A stretch of 64,000 nucleotides of DNA from Bremerella sp. P1 (GCF_028748185.1 NZ_CP118164.1:4737814-4801813); one strand, 5' to 3'; positions 1 through 8,863 are shown, numbered from the stretch's first letter. Notes: generated by a model not told the origin, from the letters alone. Program-made: numbers and translations.

Positions 1-674
1 TGGTGCAGAAGTTCGTTAAGGAAAGTCGCGGTCGTGACGTGCGTGCGTTTGTTGTTGGTGACCAGGTTGTGGCCGCCATGCGACGTATCGCTCAAGGCAG
101 CGAGTTCCGTAGTAACGTTCACCGTGGTGGTTTGACCGAAGCGGTCGAGCTGGATGAGAAGTATCGCGAAACGGCGGTTCGTGCCGCCCAGATCATGGGC
201 CTGCGTATCGCAGGCGTCGATATGTTGGAAAGCGATACCGGTCCGCAGGTGATGGAGGTCAACTCGTCGCCGGGCCTGGAAGGTATCGAACGTTGTACGA
301 AGCTCGACATTGCCGGGGCGATCGTTGATTACATCGCCGCTCAGGTCGACTTCCCTGAGATCGACATCCGTCAACGTCTGACTGTCAGTCGCGGTTATGG
401 CGTGACCGAGATTCACATTCCCGAAGGCTCGGAATACTGTGGTAAGTCGATCGATGAGTCAGGCCTGCCTGACCACGACATCAACGTGCTGACGCTCTAT
501 CGCGGCACGTCGGTGATCCCGAACCCACGTCTGAAGCGTGTCCTGGAACCAGGGGACCGTTTGCTTTGCTTCGGTAAACTCGACGCAATGCGTGGACTGA
601 TTCCCGAAAAGGTGATCAAAAAGCGACGTCCGAAGATTAAGAAGCTTTCGTCGTCGGCGCTGGAAAGCACCTAA
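1..674 (+). CDS. RimK-type alpha-L-glutamate ligase with C-terminal RCK_C (TrkA-C) domain, 5' truncated
   Basis: This is the C-terminal 224 or so residues of an ATP-grasp ligase of the RimK family, which adds glutamate (or another amino acid) to a protein C-terminus or to a small acceptor. The visible part starts inside the ATP-grasp fold: [15 protein letters not shown], then the metal-binding end [13 protein letters not shown], which is close to the RimK consensus. From about visible residue 135 onward a second domain follows ([19 protein letters not shown] to [12 protein letters not shown]) that looks like an RCK_C domain, normally a ligand-binding module of ion transport regulators. The frame is open to the left edge, so the true start lies outside. 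The gene ends in TAA at 672-674 and is followed by a hairpin. The ligase call is firm; the acceptor substrate and the ligand of the RCK_C domain are unknown. Confidence 0.85.
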   Translation, partial: VQKFVKESRGRDVRAFVVGDQVVAAMRRIAQGSEFRSNVHRGGLTEAVELDEKYRETAVRAAQIMGLRIAGVDMLESDTGPQVMEVNSSPGLEGIERCTKLDIAGAIVDYIAAQVDFPEIDIRQRLTVSRGYGVTEIHIPEGSEYCGKSIDESGLPDHDINVLTLYRGTSVIPNPRLKRVLEPGDRLLCFGKLDAMRGLIPEKVIKKRRPKIKKLSSSALEST

Positions 675-707
675 CGATAAGCTTGCTGATCAGTCGTCAT
701 AATTCGT

Positions 708-731
708 GCCACTGGCCTGTTGGCCAGTGGC
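708..731. terminator. Hairpin between convergent genes
   Basis: GCCACTGGCC and GGCCAGTGGC form a perfect 10-bp stem around a 4-nt loop. It lies between the RimK-like gene (ends 674) and the glycosidase gene that arrives from the other side (ends 786). There is no clear T-run, so it may be a weak bidirectional terminator. Confidence 0.55.
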
Positions 732-785
732 AGATCGATTTGCCAGCCTCGTCACGCGAAAGAGGAATCGCTTGGTGAGTCAGGC

Positions 786-2585
786 TTATTCTTCCGACTT
801 GATAAAAGCGATATCGTCCAAATAGAACGTCACCGGCTTGCCTTGTCCCGCGAGGGTCCAGTAGAAGCCGGTCTTGATTCTCCCGGCGTTGTGGCGAACG
901 AGTGGAATCTTGAACGATTGCCACTGTTTCGTCAGCGTGATTTCGATCTCACCTTTGGCGGTATCGTAGAACGGCTTGTCGCGATCGATGAGTCCGAATC
1001 CGAGTTTGACCTTTTCGCCTCCATGCTCACCGCGCGCCCAGATTTGCAGTGTATCGGCGGCGCTTAGATCGAAGCCGCCAGGCCGATCACCCCAATCATT
1101 GGCGGGACTTTGCCAGACAACACCACCCCAGCCATCTGGCTTATCGTAGACGACTTGCAGGCACGTCTTGCCGGAGTGAGGATCGACTGTCGATTGCTCG
1201 TCCAAATGAATCGCGGCCGTTTCTCCCATGTAGCCTGAAGGAGCATACGGCGAACCATTCATGTCGTCGGCATAGACAGCGAAAGGAACTGGAACCTTGT
1301 GCCCGCGGGCCAGAGCGTCCATCGATACCGCGCCGGCGACCTTAAGAGGCACGTTGGCAACCGCGCCCCCTCCGTCTCCGTCGTGCACGTATGCGAACAG
1401 TCGGTACTTGCCCGGAAGTTGTGGCATCTTCACGGTCACGCCGGATGCACTGGACTTCGTGATCGCTTCGGGAAATGTCGGCGGCGGTGGGCGATAGTCT
1501 CCCATCGTGTTGAACTCTTCCATCTCGCGGAACAGCACCCATTTCACTTGCGGCTGCTTTCCTTCCGGATCGACCACCTTCAAGCGGACCTCGATGGGCA
1601 TGTTGGGTTCGACGATTGGCTTGCCAACGACTTCTAAAGAATCGATCCGCGGACACAAATTCTCGGCCGGCTTGCCGGACCAGGCCTCAGTCATGGCGTC
1701 GACGGAGGCCACTTTCGTTCCGTCGGGCAGGAACATCCCGAACCATGTCGCCGTGGCTTCCTGCTTGAAGCCCCACGTGAACGCGAATGATCCTAGGCAA
1801 CGGGGATCTGCTGCCAGCTTATCGTAGGCCGCACGATAGATGTCGGCTTTCTCGGTACTGGTCAACTCCAGCGGAACGCCCCATTCGTTGTTCTGTATCT
1901 CCCACGTACCAGGCGGGCCGAATTCCGTGACGATATACGGCTTATCGAGTCCTGCCTTGGCGAATCGCTCGGGAATTGATTGCACGCCGCCGTAGCTGTT
2001 GATCCCGACAATGTCGACGTCAGGGCAGTACTTCTTGATCGATAGCAGCTTGTCGCCGCCGATCTCGGCAATCACGGTCATCGTGGGATGGTGCGGGTCG
2101 ACTTCGCCGATCATCTTGGCGACCTCGTTCACGGCTTGCCATACTTTCGGATCGGTTGTCGCTTCAAAGCCTTCCATCTCGTTGCCGACACCCCATACGA
2201 GGACGGCTGGATGGTCTTTGAACTTCAGTACGGCCGCTTTGGCGTCGGCTAGCTGCTGGGCTACCTGGGCGGGGTCGTCGTAGTTGAACCCATGTCGGGC
2301 ATGCCCCAACCAGATTCCCGGGGCCACCTTCAGGCCATGCTTCTGAGCTTCGTCCAACCGGTCTTGCGTATCGTCGCCGATGCCCCACGTGCGGAAAGCG
2401 TTTGCACCTGATGCGGCGAGCAACTCTTTGTCACCATCCCCTCCGGCTCCTTTGATGGCAAACGGCGTTTCATCGACAAGCAGCTGAAAGCCATTCTCGG
2501 TCTCAGCGATCTGCACCTCGGCGGCGATCAAGCGATGGGTCACCGTTACGGCCAAAAGGAACGAGAGAATCCAAAACCACTTCAT
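786..2585 (-). CDS. Exported glycoside hydrolase (GH2-type catalytic barrel) with C-terminal carbohydrate-binding-like domain
   Basis: This is a 599-residue exported protein. The start is the ATG at 2585 (a TTG precedes it directly), preceded by a GGAAGG-type ribosome site. Residues 1-22 form a signal peptide ending in LIAA. A (beta/alpha)8 barrel follows, with the retaining-glycosidase pair visible: E136 in WGVGNEMEG (acid/base) and E221 in IVTEFGPPG (nucleophile), as in the barrel of GH2 and related clan GH-A enzymes. Around residues 315-420 there is a beta-sandwich-like stretch. Residues 430-599 look like a jelly-roll carbohydrate-binding module (GGFDLSAADTLQIWARGE, VTFYLDDIAF). It probably acts on beta-linked polysaccharides in the periplasm or outside. 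The substrate cannot be told from sequence; beta-glucanase or mannanase activity is possible. It is transcribed alone. Confidence 0.75.
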   Translation of the reverse strand: MKWFWILSFLLAVTVTHRLIAAEVQIAETENGFQLLVDETPFAIKGAGGDGDKELLAASGANAFRTWGIGDDTQDRLDEAQKHGLKVAPGIWLGHARHGFNYDDPAQVAQQLADAKAAVLKFKDHPAVLVWGVGNEMEGFEATTDPKVWQAVNEVAKMIGEVDPHHPTMTVIAEIGGDKLLSIKKYCPDVDIVGINSYGGVQSIPERFAKAGLDKPYIVTEFGPPGTWEIQNNEWGVPLELTSTEKADIYRAAYDKLAADPRCLGSFAFTWGFKQEATATWFGMFLPDGTKVASVDAMTEAWSGKPAENLCPRIDSLEVVGKPIVEPNMPIEVRLKVVDPEGKQPQVKWVLFREMEEFNTMGDYRPPPPTFPEAITKSSASGVTVKMPQLPGKYRLFAYVHDGDGGGAVANVPLKVAGAVSMDALARGHKVPVPFAVYADDMNGSPYAPSGYMGETAAIHLDEQSTVDPHSGKTCLQVVYDKPDGWGGVVWQSPANDWGDRPGGFDLSAADTLQIWARGEHGGEKVKLGFGLIDRDKPFYDTAKGEIEITLTKQWQSFKIPLVRHNAGRIKTGFYWTLAGQGKPVTFYLDDIAFIKSEE

Positions 2586-2841
2586 CAAGACTTGCCTTCC
2601 GCGAATAGCTGAACCCCAGGACAGACTGCCTGGGATGGGACGAGATGTGAGGGCTTATTCTCGTTAGCAGTGCTTGCCAGTGTCAAGAAATGGGCCGGTT
2701 TTGGCCCGTTGCGGGGGTGATGTGGCTAGAAGCGGAATCTCTTGCGTTGTCTTTGCTGCAACGCTCACAGACAAGGTTAGACTCGTCATCGCGAGTCGAC
2801 TTGGTGCCAAGTTTCAACGATTAGATACACGCTCGGCGCAT

Positions 2842-2879
2842 AAAAAAAGCTCACAAATCAATCTGATCTGCGAGCTTTT
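2842..2879 (-). terminator. Terminator of tRNA-Ala
   Basis: AAAAGCTC (2845-2852) pairs with GAGCTTTT (2872-2879). Read on the minus strand the stem is followed by seven T. It sits 5 bp downstream of the tRNA 3' end, which fits a factor-independent terminator for the tRNA transcript. Confidence 0.75.
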
Positions 2880-2884
2880 CAAGG

Positions 2885-2957
<73 letters not shown>

Positions 2958-3190
2958 AGAGTGGGACAAAAGTCGGTGGAATATTCCCCATGACTCTTGC
3001 GTTCTACTTTATCGGCAGCAAGTGCCGTTAAGTAAAGGGTTAAAATTACCAATCTGCTCGCAGTGTGTCAACAACCGGTCACCGCAGTTTGGTTGTAAGT
3101 TACACTATCGATACGATTTCCGCCGAACACAGAATCTTCATCGGCCCTGCTAAGGGGCTGACCAGTGCCTTTAGGGATAACAGGACACGC

Positions 3191-4273
3191 GTGAAAAAGC
3201 ATCTGATTACCGTCCTGAGAATCCTCGTGCCGGCTGGCATTTTGGCCTACCTATTATGGACTATTGGTAGTGACCCCGAGAGCGTCGAGTCGGTTCGGCA
3301 GATCTTCAGCAGCAAGACGCGGTGGAGCAGCGTGGGGGTCGCATTCGTTTTCGGACTGATGGCCCTCTCGTGTACGTTCATTCGCTGGTACCTTCTGGTC
3401 ATCTCGGTGGGCATTCCATTCTCGCTCAAGGAAGCTTTTCGTTTGGGCTTCCTGGGGTACATGTTGAATTTCGTCGGGCTCGGCGGCGTGGGTGGCGACC
3501 TGTTCAAGGGCTATGTCCTGGCGAAGCACAATCCGGCCAAACGACCTGAGGCGGTCTCGACGATCTTCATGGACCGCTTGATCGGTCTTTACGCACTGTT
3601 CGTGGTCACGTCGGTCGCCGCGTTGAGCTTGGACCTGGAAGGGGCCGAGCCAGCGATCCGCACGATGGTTTATGTCGTGCATGGTGCTACGATCGGAGGC
3701 TTTGTGGGACTCACGCTGATCTTCCTACCCGGCTTTTCCAAGGGATCGCTACGAGAATTCCTGGAAGGTCTGCCCAAGGCAGGGCACGCGTTCAAGCGAA
3801 TGTTCACAGCCGTGGGCATGTATCGCCGTCACCCGCGGTACCTGGCCTACATCGGGCTGTTGAGCCTGGGCGTGCATTCATTCTTTTCGGTCGCCGGTTA
3901 CTTCCTGGCCTCGGGCCTTTTCGAGCAGCATCCTTCGCTGTTGGAGATGATGGTGATCACGCCGCTGGCGATGGTCTTCGCGGCGATCCCTCTTTCGCCT
4001 GGCGGCATGGGGACGTTAGAACTCGCCATCACAGAGCTTTACGTAACCGTACCGGCCCAAGAGTTGATCAAAGCCAACGGGATCACCGTGGCGTTGGCAT
4101 TTCGCGCGATGACGATTGGACTGGCGTTTATTGGGGCGATCTTCTACTGGACTAATCGCGCGTCGATCGATAAGTCGATGGCCGAGGCTAGCGCCGAAGA
4201 GGAGACGCTGGAGCATCTGGCTGAGGGAATAGACGAAGAGCTTGGGCAGTCTCAGCAGCCGGAGCATCCGTAA
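3191..4273 (+). CDS. Lysylphosphatidylglycerol synthase TM-region / UPF0104 family membrane protein
   Basis: A roughly 360-residue integral membrane protein with about eight hydrophobic segments. The pattern RWYLLVISVGIPFSLKEAFRLGFLGYMLNFVGLGGVGGDLFKGYVLAK, the conserved DRLIGLYALF and the late MVFAAIPLSPGGMGTLELAI are typical of the LPG_synthase_TM / AglD-like flippase domain (without the MprF aminoacyl-transferase domain). Family members are thought to move lipids or lipid-linked sugars across the membrane; the substrate is not known here. I chose GTG at 3191 because AGGA lies 5-8 bases upstream and the first hydrophobic helix follows at once; a longer in-frame start exists at 3065. The last 86 bases overlap the convergent beta-helix gene. 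The C-terminus is hydrophilic and acidic. Confidence 0.8.
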   Translation: MKKHLITVLRILVPAGILAYLLWTIGSDPESVESVRQIFSSKTRWSSVGVAFVFGLMALSCTFIRWYLLVISVGIPFSLKEAFRLGFLGYMLNFVGLGGVGGDLFKGYVLAKHNPAKRPEAVSTIFMDRLIGLYALFVVTSVAALSLDLEGAEPAIRTMVYVVHGATIGGFVGLTLIFLPGFSKGSLREFLEGLPKAGHAFKRMFTAVGMYRRHPRYLAYIGLLSLGVHSFFSVAGYFLASGLFEQHPSLLEMMVITPLAMVFAAIPLSPGGMGTLELAITELYVTVPAQELIKANGITVALAFRAMTIGLAFIGAIFYWTNRASIDKSMAEASAEEETLEHLAEGIDEELGQSQQPEHP

Positions 4274-5159
4274 CTTCCTGGCCGTCGATCGTGATCTTCG
4301 CATCGTCGCGGAAGGTTGCTGGGGCCGTGTTCTCCAGCAGCGTCGAATCGATCACGGTCGTCTTCGAGAATCCTTCTCCGCGAAGCTGAGCCGCGCCGTT
4401 GTCCCCTAGCAATGACTTGGAGATCGTCGCGCGGGAAGCACCGCCGACCGAAACACCGCTCCGGCCATTGCCTCGCGAAGTGATCGCACCCAGTTCGATT
4501 TTATAGCAATTGCTGTGGACGTTGATCCCATCGAGTTGGAAGCCCTGAACGGTCAGGTCCAGGATCTTCACGTTGCGAACTTCGTACAGCGTGATGCCAG
4601 TGCGTCGGGCTGTGTAGGACAGACGATAACAGCCAGGACCGCGATCCTTTTCAGTGCGAAAGAAGATCATTCCATCGGTCAGGCACCACTCGAGCGGTTT
4701 GAGCGTGTCGAGCTGGCTCATGTCCTCGACCTCGACGCGTTTGGCCGGCCTGTCATCGAGGTAAAGCTGATGGTAGGTCTTGTAGGTCGGTGCGAAGCAG
4801 TAGACGTCCCCTTGAACGTGTTTCCATCCATCGACCGGAATTGGCGCCCGTCCGTCGAGGATGGCTCCGTTGCCTTCGATGGTCAGGGGAGCGAATTCCC
4901 AGCCACTGTTGTTTCCGCCTTGCAGGGTGATCGATTCGCGATAGGGAACGCCGGTGTTGGTAAGGATAACGTTATCCCCTTTGCGGGCAATTCTCAGAGC
5001 CTTAGCGATCGAAGCGATGGGGCCGTTTTCCCCTTCAGAAAATGCAGCCGAGTTGCCGAGATTGCGATCGTCACCGCGCACATTGTCGACGTAGATATCC
5101 GCACCGCGAGCGGTCGTACTCAAAAGTATCAGGGTTAGGGCGAATGCGAAAAAACGCAT
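4188..5159 (-). CDS. Exported right-handed beta-helix protein
   Basis: A 323-residue protein with a clear signal peptide (MRFFAFALTLILLSTTARGA, cleavage near residue 20). After that, IYVDNVRGDD..GPIASIAKALRIARKGDNVIL is the typical opening of DUF1565/pectate-lyase-like proteins, and residues about 200-290 contain the repeating short beta-strands of a right-handed helix (NVKILDLTVQGFQLDGINVHSN, ITSRGNGRSGVSVGG). This fold binds or cuts polysaccharides, but I see no catalytic residues I can assign. The start is the ATG at 5159; upstream in-frame codons encode no signal-like sequence. The 3' end overlaps the convergent membrane protein gene by 86 bp, so the last 28 codons of each gene share the same DNA. 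The upstream neighbour on the same strand is another exported protein. Confidence 0.75.
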   Translation of the reverse strand: MRFFAFALTLILLSTTARGADIYVDNVRGDDRNLGNSAAFSEGENGPIASIAKALRIARKGDNVILTNTGVPYRESITLQGGNNSGWEFAPLTIEGNGAILDGRAPIPVDGWKHVQGDVYCFAPTYKTYHQLYLDDRPAKRVEVEDMSQLDTLKPLEWCLTDGMIFFRTEKDRGPGCYRLSYTARRTGITLYEVRNVKILDLTVQGFQLDGINVHSNCYKIELGAITSRGNGRSGVSVGGASRATISKSLLGDNGAAQLRGEGFSKTTVIDSTLLENTAPATFRDDAKITIDGQEVTDAPAAETAQALRLFPQPDAPASPLRR

Positions 5160-5256
5160 GGATGTCCACTCAATCGATGTAATCGTCAAATTCGGTCTAG
5201 TTTTACACGCCCCATCATGCCGTGCCTGCCGCGTGATTTCCACTGGGAAACCCCAC

Positions 5257-6159
5257 TTAAAACCAAAAACGCATCCCAGAGACAAATCCATCCAACTCAA
5301 TCCCCTCTAAGTTGGTGTATTGGTACCCCGCGAACACTTCGGCCCGTTTCCATTGGGCACCCAGGGTCGAACGGAACCGAAACAGATCCGCCGAACCCAC
5401 TTTGCCCAGGTCGATCTCGGTCGACCATATCCATGGCTTGCCGAGATAAACGTCGTATCCAGTCGTGAAATTGATCCCGAACTCGGAACCATTTCGATCT
5501 TCCAGCAAGTTGGTTCCAAGTCCGAAACGAAACTGGCTGTGATATCCTTGCGGTGCCCGAAACGTGAAGTTCAGGTCGCCTAATGTCAGTTGATCCGTTC
5601 CGCCGGAGGGGATGTTCTCGAAGTACTCATCCCACTGCATGTCGATGCCCCAGCGACTGGTGCCTTCGACCAACAGCTTGGTACCGACGCGCGACAGGTC
5701 GCTGAAGTCGGTGCCATACTCGACCGATCCACGGATCGAAGTTGTCTTGCCCATGCTGATCCACTCGTCTCCCATCAGCATGTATCCAAACTCATGCTGA
5801 TAGGGGTAATCCGAAAAATACCCCGGCGGACCATAAATGGTGTACGTGATTTCCTGTCCCGATTCGTTCACGCAGCGGACCGTTCGCTTGTCCGGGATCA
5901 TCGCATCGACGGCGAATATCGTCCCATAAAACAACAGTGTCCCAACGAGTTCGCTCGCCGCCGAGTCGACATCGTCGTCACAGTGGTGGTGATGATGTCG
6001 GTCTCGATCCTTGGGTTCTTCGCTGCGCGGTGGATCGGGGTCGTCGGTCCGGCTTTCGCTGGCGGCCGACGACAATAGCCCTTCTGCCCGGACACACTTG
6101 GCAAAAAGCGGCAAGGCCACGATCGCGAAGATCAGGGCGATAGCCAGCGTTCTTACCAT
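5257..6159 (-). CDS. Exported protein with His/Asp cluster, probable outer-membrane beta-barrel
   Basis: A 300-residue protein of no family I recognise. Residues 1-26 are a signal peptide (MVRTLAIALIFAIVALPLFA). A short linker rich in charged residues follows, including RHHHHHCDDDVD around residues 54-65, which could bind a divalent metal. A hydrophobic stretch follows (ELVGTLLFYGTIFAVDAM). The second half alternates polar and aromatic residues in short strands with turns (NFTFRAPQGYHSQFRFGLGTN) and ends in ...SGMRFWF; a terminal aromatic residue is typical of outer-membrane barrels. The gene lies downstream of 6264-7154 on the same strand. A TTG start at 6267 would overlap that gene's stop (TTGA), but the ATG at 6159 gives the better signal peptide. 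Function unknown. Confidence 0.65.
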   Translation of the reverse strand: MVRTLAIALIFAIVALPLFAKCVRAEGLLSSAASESRTDDPDPPRSEEPKDRDRHHHHHCDDDVDSAASELVGTLLFYGTIFAVDAMIPDKRTVRCVNESGQEITYTIYGPPGYFSDYPYQHEFGYMLMGDEWISMGKTTSIRGSVEYGTDFSDLSRVGTKLLVEGTSRWGIDMQWDEYFENIPSGGTDQLTLGDLNFTFRAPQGYHSQFRFGLGTNLLEDRNGSEFGINFTTGYDVYLGKPWIWSTEIDLGKVGSADLFRFRSTLGAQWKRAEVFAGYQYTNLEGIELDGFVSGMRFWF

Positions 6160-6263
6160 GCGAAAAGTCCTCGGCGAGTGGGGAGAGCACGTCCAGCCTC
6201 GCGGCGCGCAGCCGCCAAGGAGGATTCCGAGCGCGGCAACATTACGAACCACCAGCGGCTGGG

Positions 6264-7154
6264 TCAAGGCGAGTTTGACGATGCTGGCTTACTCGCGGAA
6301 TCATCGCTGCTAGCGTGAAGTGTCTGAAAACGCTGACGGATTTCTTCAATCGTTCCACAGGTCAGATAGACCGTGTATTGGTGATGGAGCCCCGGCGTCA
6401 AAGCAAACGTCTTCACTGGGGCGACATACGAACACGCAGAACTGGGCTCTTGGTAGCGATAGCACGTTGCCTGCTGGATGTCAGGGACATAGACGCCCAC
6501 TCCGAAGTCATCATCGTTCAGGTACGCGACCCAGTTCTCGGTCATCGTGACCGATTCGTTGGGAAAACCAGGCTCGCGTCGACTCAAGTCCTTTCCACTC
6601 CAAGGCGAATCACCGGAATACGTAACTAACGTGCTGTACTGGGAACGCACGAAAACGGCAGGTAACTCTTGGTGTCTTGGCCGGTGCGTTTTCGTTCCGT
6701 CGTACTTCATCTGGAACTGAATCTTCGCCACGTGCCCATTCAGTGAGATCGTTTCAGTCATCTCGACATCGCTCAGAAGCTGGCCGCCGGCCCAATTGCG
6801 AGGAGTGGTTTTTACGAAGAGCAAGTCTCGCTCTTGGCGAAACTGAGTCACCTTGCTGGGAAGATTCTTGTAGGAACCTCCCTGCACTGGGTTGTAGACC
6901 CAAGGTTTGTCGACCCACTTGGAACCATCTGGGTCGCCGTAGTACGACTGTTGAATAAACCGACCGGTGTCGTAGTGATCCAACAGGTTCTCTTTCGCGT
7001 CACTTGCCGCAAAGTATCCAATGCAACCGCCGCGCGACTTATCGACTCCAATCCGGACGGTTCCGTTGTCAAGGTAAACCCATTCCGCTGACCGTAGCGT
7101 GTCAGTAATTCCCAGGAAAACAAGGAGGAAAAGGACAGTGCCGCGTCTGTTCAC
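6264..7154 (-). CDS. Exported protein of unknown function, carbohydrate-enzyme-like beta fold
   Basis: A 296-residue exported protein. The predicted start is GTG at 7154, giving a signal peptide (NRRGTVLFLLVFLGITDTLRSA). The mature part begins EWVYLDNGTVRIGVDKSRGGCIGYFAAS and contains many Trp/Tyr-rich strands (QQSYYGDPDGSKWVDKPWVYNPVQ). This recalls the mutarotase-like beta-sandwich of glycoside hydrolase and lyase families (a substrate-facing scaffold seen with phrases like 'TVRIGVD..GG'). I cannot assign catalytic residues. It is the first of three consecutive minus-strand genes for exported proteins (7154 down to 4188) and diverges from coaB with 72 bp between start codons. The Ser/Asn-rich C-terminus looks disordered. 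Confidence 0.6.
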   Translation of the reverse strand: MNRRGTVLFLLVFLGITDTLRSAEWVYLDNGTVRIGVDKSRGGCIGYFAASDAKENLLDHYDTGRFIQQSYYGDPDGSKWVDKPWVYNPVQGGSYKNLPSKVTQFRQERDLLFVKTTPRNWAGGQLLSDVEMTETISLNGHVAKIQFQMKYDGTKTHRPRHQELPAVFVRSQYSTLVTYSGDSPWSGKDLSRREPGFPNESVTMTENWVAYLNDDDFGVGVYVPDIQQATCYRYQEPSSACSYVAPVKTFALTPGLHHQYTVYLTCGTIEEIRQRFQTLHASSDDSASKPASSNSP

Positions 7155-7226
7155 CGGTAGTCACAATCTGGGTTAACGGTACGATTGAGGGATTGCCAAC
7201 ACGTTCCATCTTACACAATCAGCCCC

Positions 7227-7856
7227 ATGGCCCGCATTCTTCTGACCTCGGGACCGACCCGACAATACATTGATCCTGTCCGCTACCTGACCAATGCTTC
7301 CAGTGGGCGCATGGGATGCAGCCTCGCCGAAGCGGCCGTAGCAGCGGGGCACGAAGTGGTGATCGTATCTGGCCCTGTTACGGTAACTTACCCCAGCGAG
7401 GCCACCATTCATTGGGTCGATACGACCGACGAAATGCTAGCCGTCGCTCAGGAGCAGTTCGAGCACTGTGACGGGCTAATCGGTGTGGCCGCCCCGTGTG
7501 ACTATCGTCCTGAGTTCGTTCACGGACAAAAGATCGCCAAGACCGGGGAGCCATTGGTTCTGCAGTTGATTGAAACGCCGGACGTCGTGGCGACACTAGG
7601 GGCCAAAAAGAAAGACCGCTGGGTCGTGGGGTTTGCCTTGGAAACGGAAGACCGCCGATTCCGGGCGTTGGTTAAGCTCGAAAAAAAGAGCTGCGACCTG
7701 ATGATCTTGAATGGGCCTGAGGCAATGAACAGCGAAGAGAACCACGTCGAGGTTCTGGCCAAGGATGGCAGCGTGGTCGCGACGCTCGAAGGAAGCAAGC
7801 CTGAGGTCGCCTCGCAGATCATGCAGATCGTCGGCGAGCGGTTAATCCAAGCGTAA
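7227..7856 (+). CDS. coaB: Phosphopantothenate-cysteine ligase (CoaB), stand-alone
   Basis: A 209-residue enzyme that joins 4'-phosphopantothenate to cysteine using CTP in coenzyme A synthesis, in the cytoplasm. The start of the protein, RILLTSGPTRQYIDPVRYLTNASSGRMG, is the CoaB nucleotide-binding motif; VGFALETED and the KxCD-like stretch LEKKSCDLMILN are also conserved. In most bacteria CoaB is the second half of a bifunctional CoaBC of about 400 residues. Here the flavin-dependent CoaC half is absent, both upstream and in the remainder of the window. The start is ATG 7227 (a 14-codon extension is possible but unlike the family). The last 15 bp overlap the convergent thioesterase gene. Confidence 0.9.
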   Translation: MARILLTSGPTRQYIDPVRYLTNASSGRMGCSLAEAAVAAGHEVVIVSGPVTVTYPSEATIHWVDTTDEMLAVAQEQFEHCDGLIGVAAPCDYRPEFVHGQKIAKTGEPLVLQLIETPDVVATLGAKKKDRWVVGFALETEDRRFRALVKLEKKSCDLMILNGPEAMNSEENHVEVLAKDGSVVATLEGSKPEVASQIMQIVGERLIQA

Positions 7857-8228
7857 GACATCAGGGATACGCGTCGGCTTCCCTTCGCGGGTAATACACG
7901 CCAGCAGCGTCATGCCTTCGACGACCAATTCATCATCACGGCGAATCTCGTAAGCCAGCTCGATCCGGGCTCCCTTGGCTTTGACCGTTTTCACGGTGAC
8001 ATGCAGCAGATCGTCGAACTCGGCTGGCAAGTGATAGCGGCACTCGACGTCACGCACGACCAGCAGTGTGCCGTCTTCTTCCATTCGCTTGTAGTTAAAT
8101 CCACCGGCACGCAGCATTTCGGTACGGGCCAACTCGAAATAGGTGATGTAGTTGGCGTGATGAACGCGTCCCTGGGCGTCGGTTTCCTGGTATCGGACGC
8201 GGACCTCGATGGTGTGCTCTGTCAGCAT
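7842..8228 (-). CDS. Acyl-CoA thioesterase, 4-hydroxybenzoyl-CoA thioesterase/YbgC family
   Basis: A 128-residue single hot-dog domain. RVRYQETDAQGRVHHANYITYFELAR contains the family motif with the catalytic aspartate D17 in ETDAQG. The rest (RDVECRYHLPAEFDDLLHVTVKT...LVVEGMTLLACI) matches YbgC/FadM-type thioesterases, which hydrolyse acyl-CoA in the cytoplasm; the chain length preferred is not predictable. The start is the ATG at 8228, with the family motif beginning at residue 10; longer in-frame starts to 8345 would add an atypical leader. Convergent with coaB (15 bp overlap) and divergent from the ACT gene. Confidence 0.88.
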   Translation of the reverse strand: MLTEHTIEVRVRYQETDAQGRVHHANYITYFELARTEMLRAGGFNYKRMEEDGTLLVVRDVECRYHLPAEFDDLLHVTVKTVKAKGARIELAYEIRRDDELVVEGMTLLACITREGKPTRIPDVLRLD

Positions 8229-8371
8229 ATTCCAACGTTTCTGAAAGGGCTTAGGCGAAAAGGACGTGATCATCTCCCCCACCTGTTGGGGCAAAGATTG
8301 ACCGAACCCTAAGCCTTTTTTATAGTTGCGATTGTTAACTGCCAATTTCGTTTTAGCATGATTGGGGCACT

Positions 8372-8863
8372 ATGAGTACGGGAGCCGGCTCCGGTACCAG
8401 TTTCAGCACCATGCGAGGTCGCGATTACCCCTCGCTTCGCCAGTTCACCGTCTTTCTGGAAAATCGCGTCGGGCAATTGCTTGAGATCGTCCGACGCTTC
8501 GAGGGAAGCAATGTTCGCATTGTTGCTCTTTCCATTAATGATGCGACCGAATGCTGTTTTGTTCGTTTCTTGCTCAGCGATCCCGAAGGGGGACGCGAGA
8601 TCCTGGAGCGAGCTGGCTTGGCGCTGATCGAGTCCGACCTGATCGGTGTCGAACTGCCGGCCGAAAAACAGCCGCTTTTGCGGGTCTGCACGGCCCTGCT
8701 TCAATCGGAAGTGAATATCGTTCAGGCGTATCCACTTCTCTATACGCCCAACAATCGGGCCGCGGTGGCCTTGATGGTTGATAACTGCGACATCGCAATG
8801 GATACCCTCGTGTCGCGTAACTTCAAGGTCCTCAGCGAAGACGACTTGAAGTTCGACGACTAG
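8372..8863 (+). CDS. Tandem ACT-domain protein
   Basis: A 163-residue protein made of two ACT-like modules, about residues 22-90 (LRQFTVFLENRVGQLLEIVRRFEGSNVRIVALSI) and 98-160 (LLRVCTALLQSEVNIVQAYPLL). ACT domains bind amino acids and control enzymes of amino acid metabolism. There is no enzymatic or DNA-binding part, so this is a free-standing sensor or regulatory subunit. The target is unknown; neither neighbour is an amino acid biosynthesis gene. The start is ATG 8372 with GGGG upstream; ATG 8411 is an alternative. Confidence 0.82.
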   Translation: MSTGAGSGTSFSTMRGRDYPSLRQFTVFLENRVGQLLEIVRRFEGSNVRIVALSINDATECCFVRFLLSDPEGGREILERAGLALIESDLIGVELPAEKQPLLRVCTALLQSEVNIVQAYPLLYTPNNRAAVALMVDNCDIAMDTLVSRNFKVLSEDDLKFDD

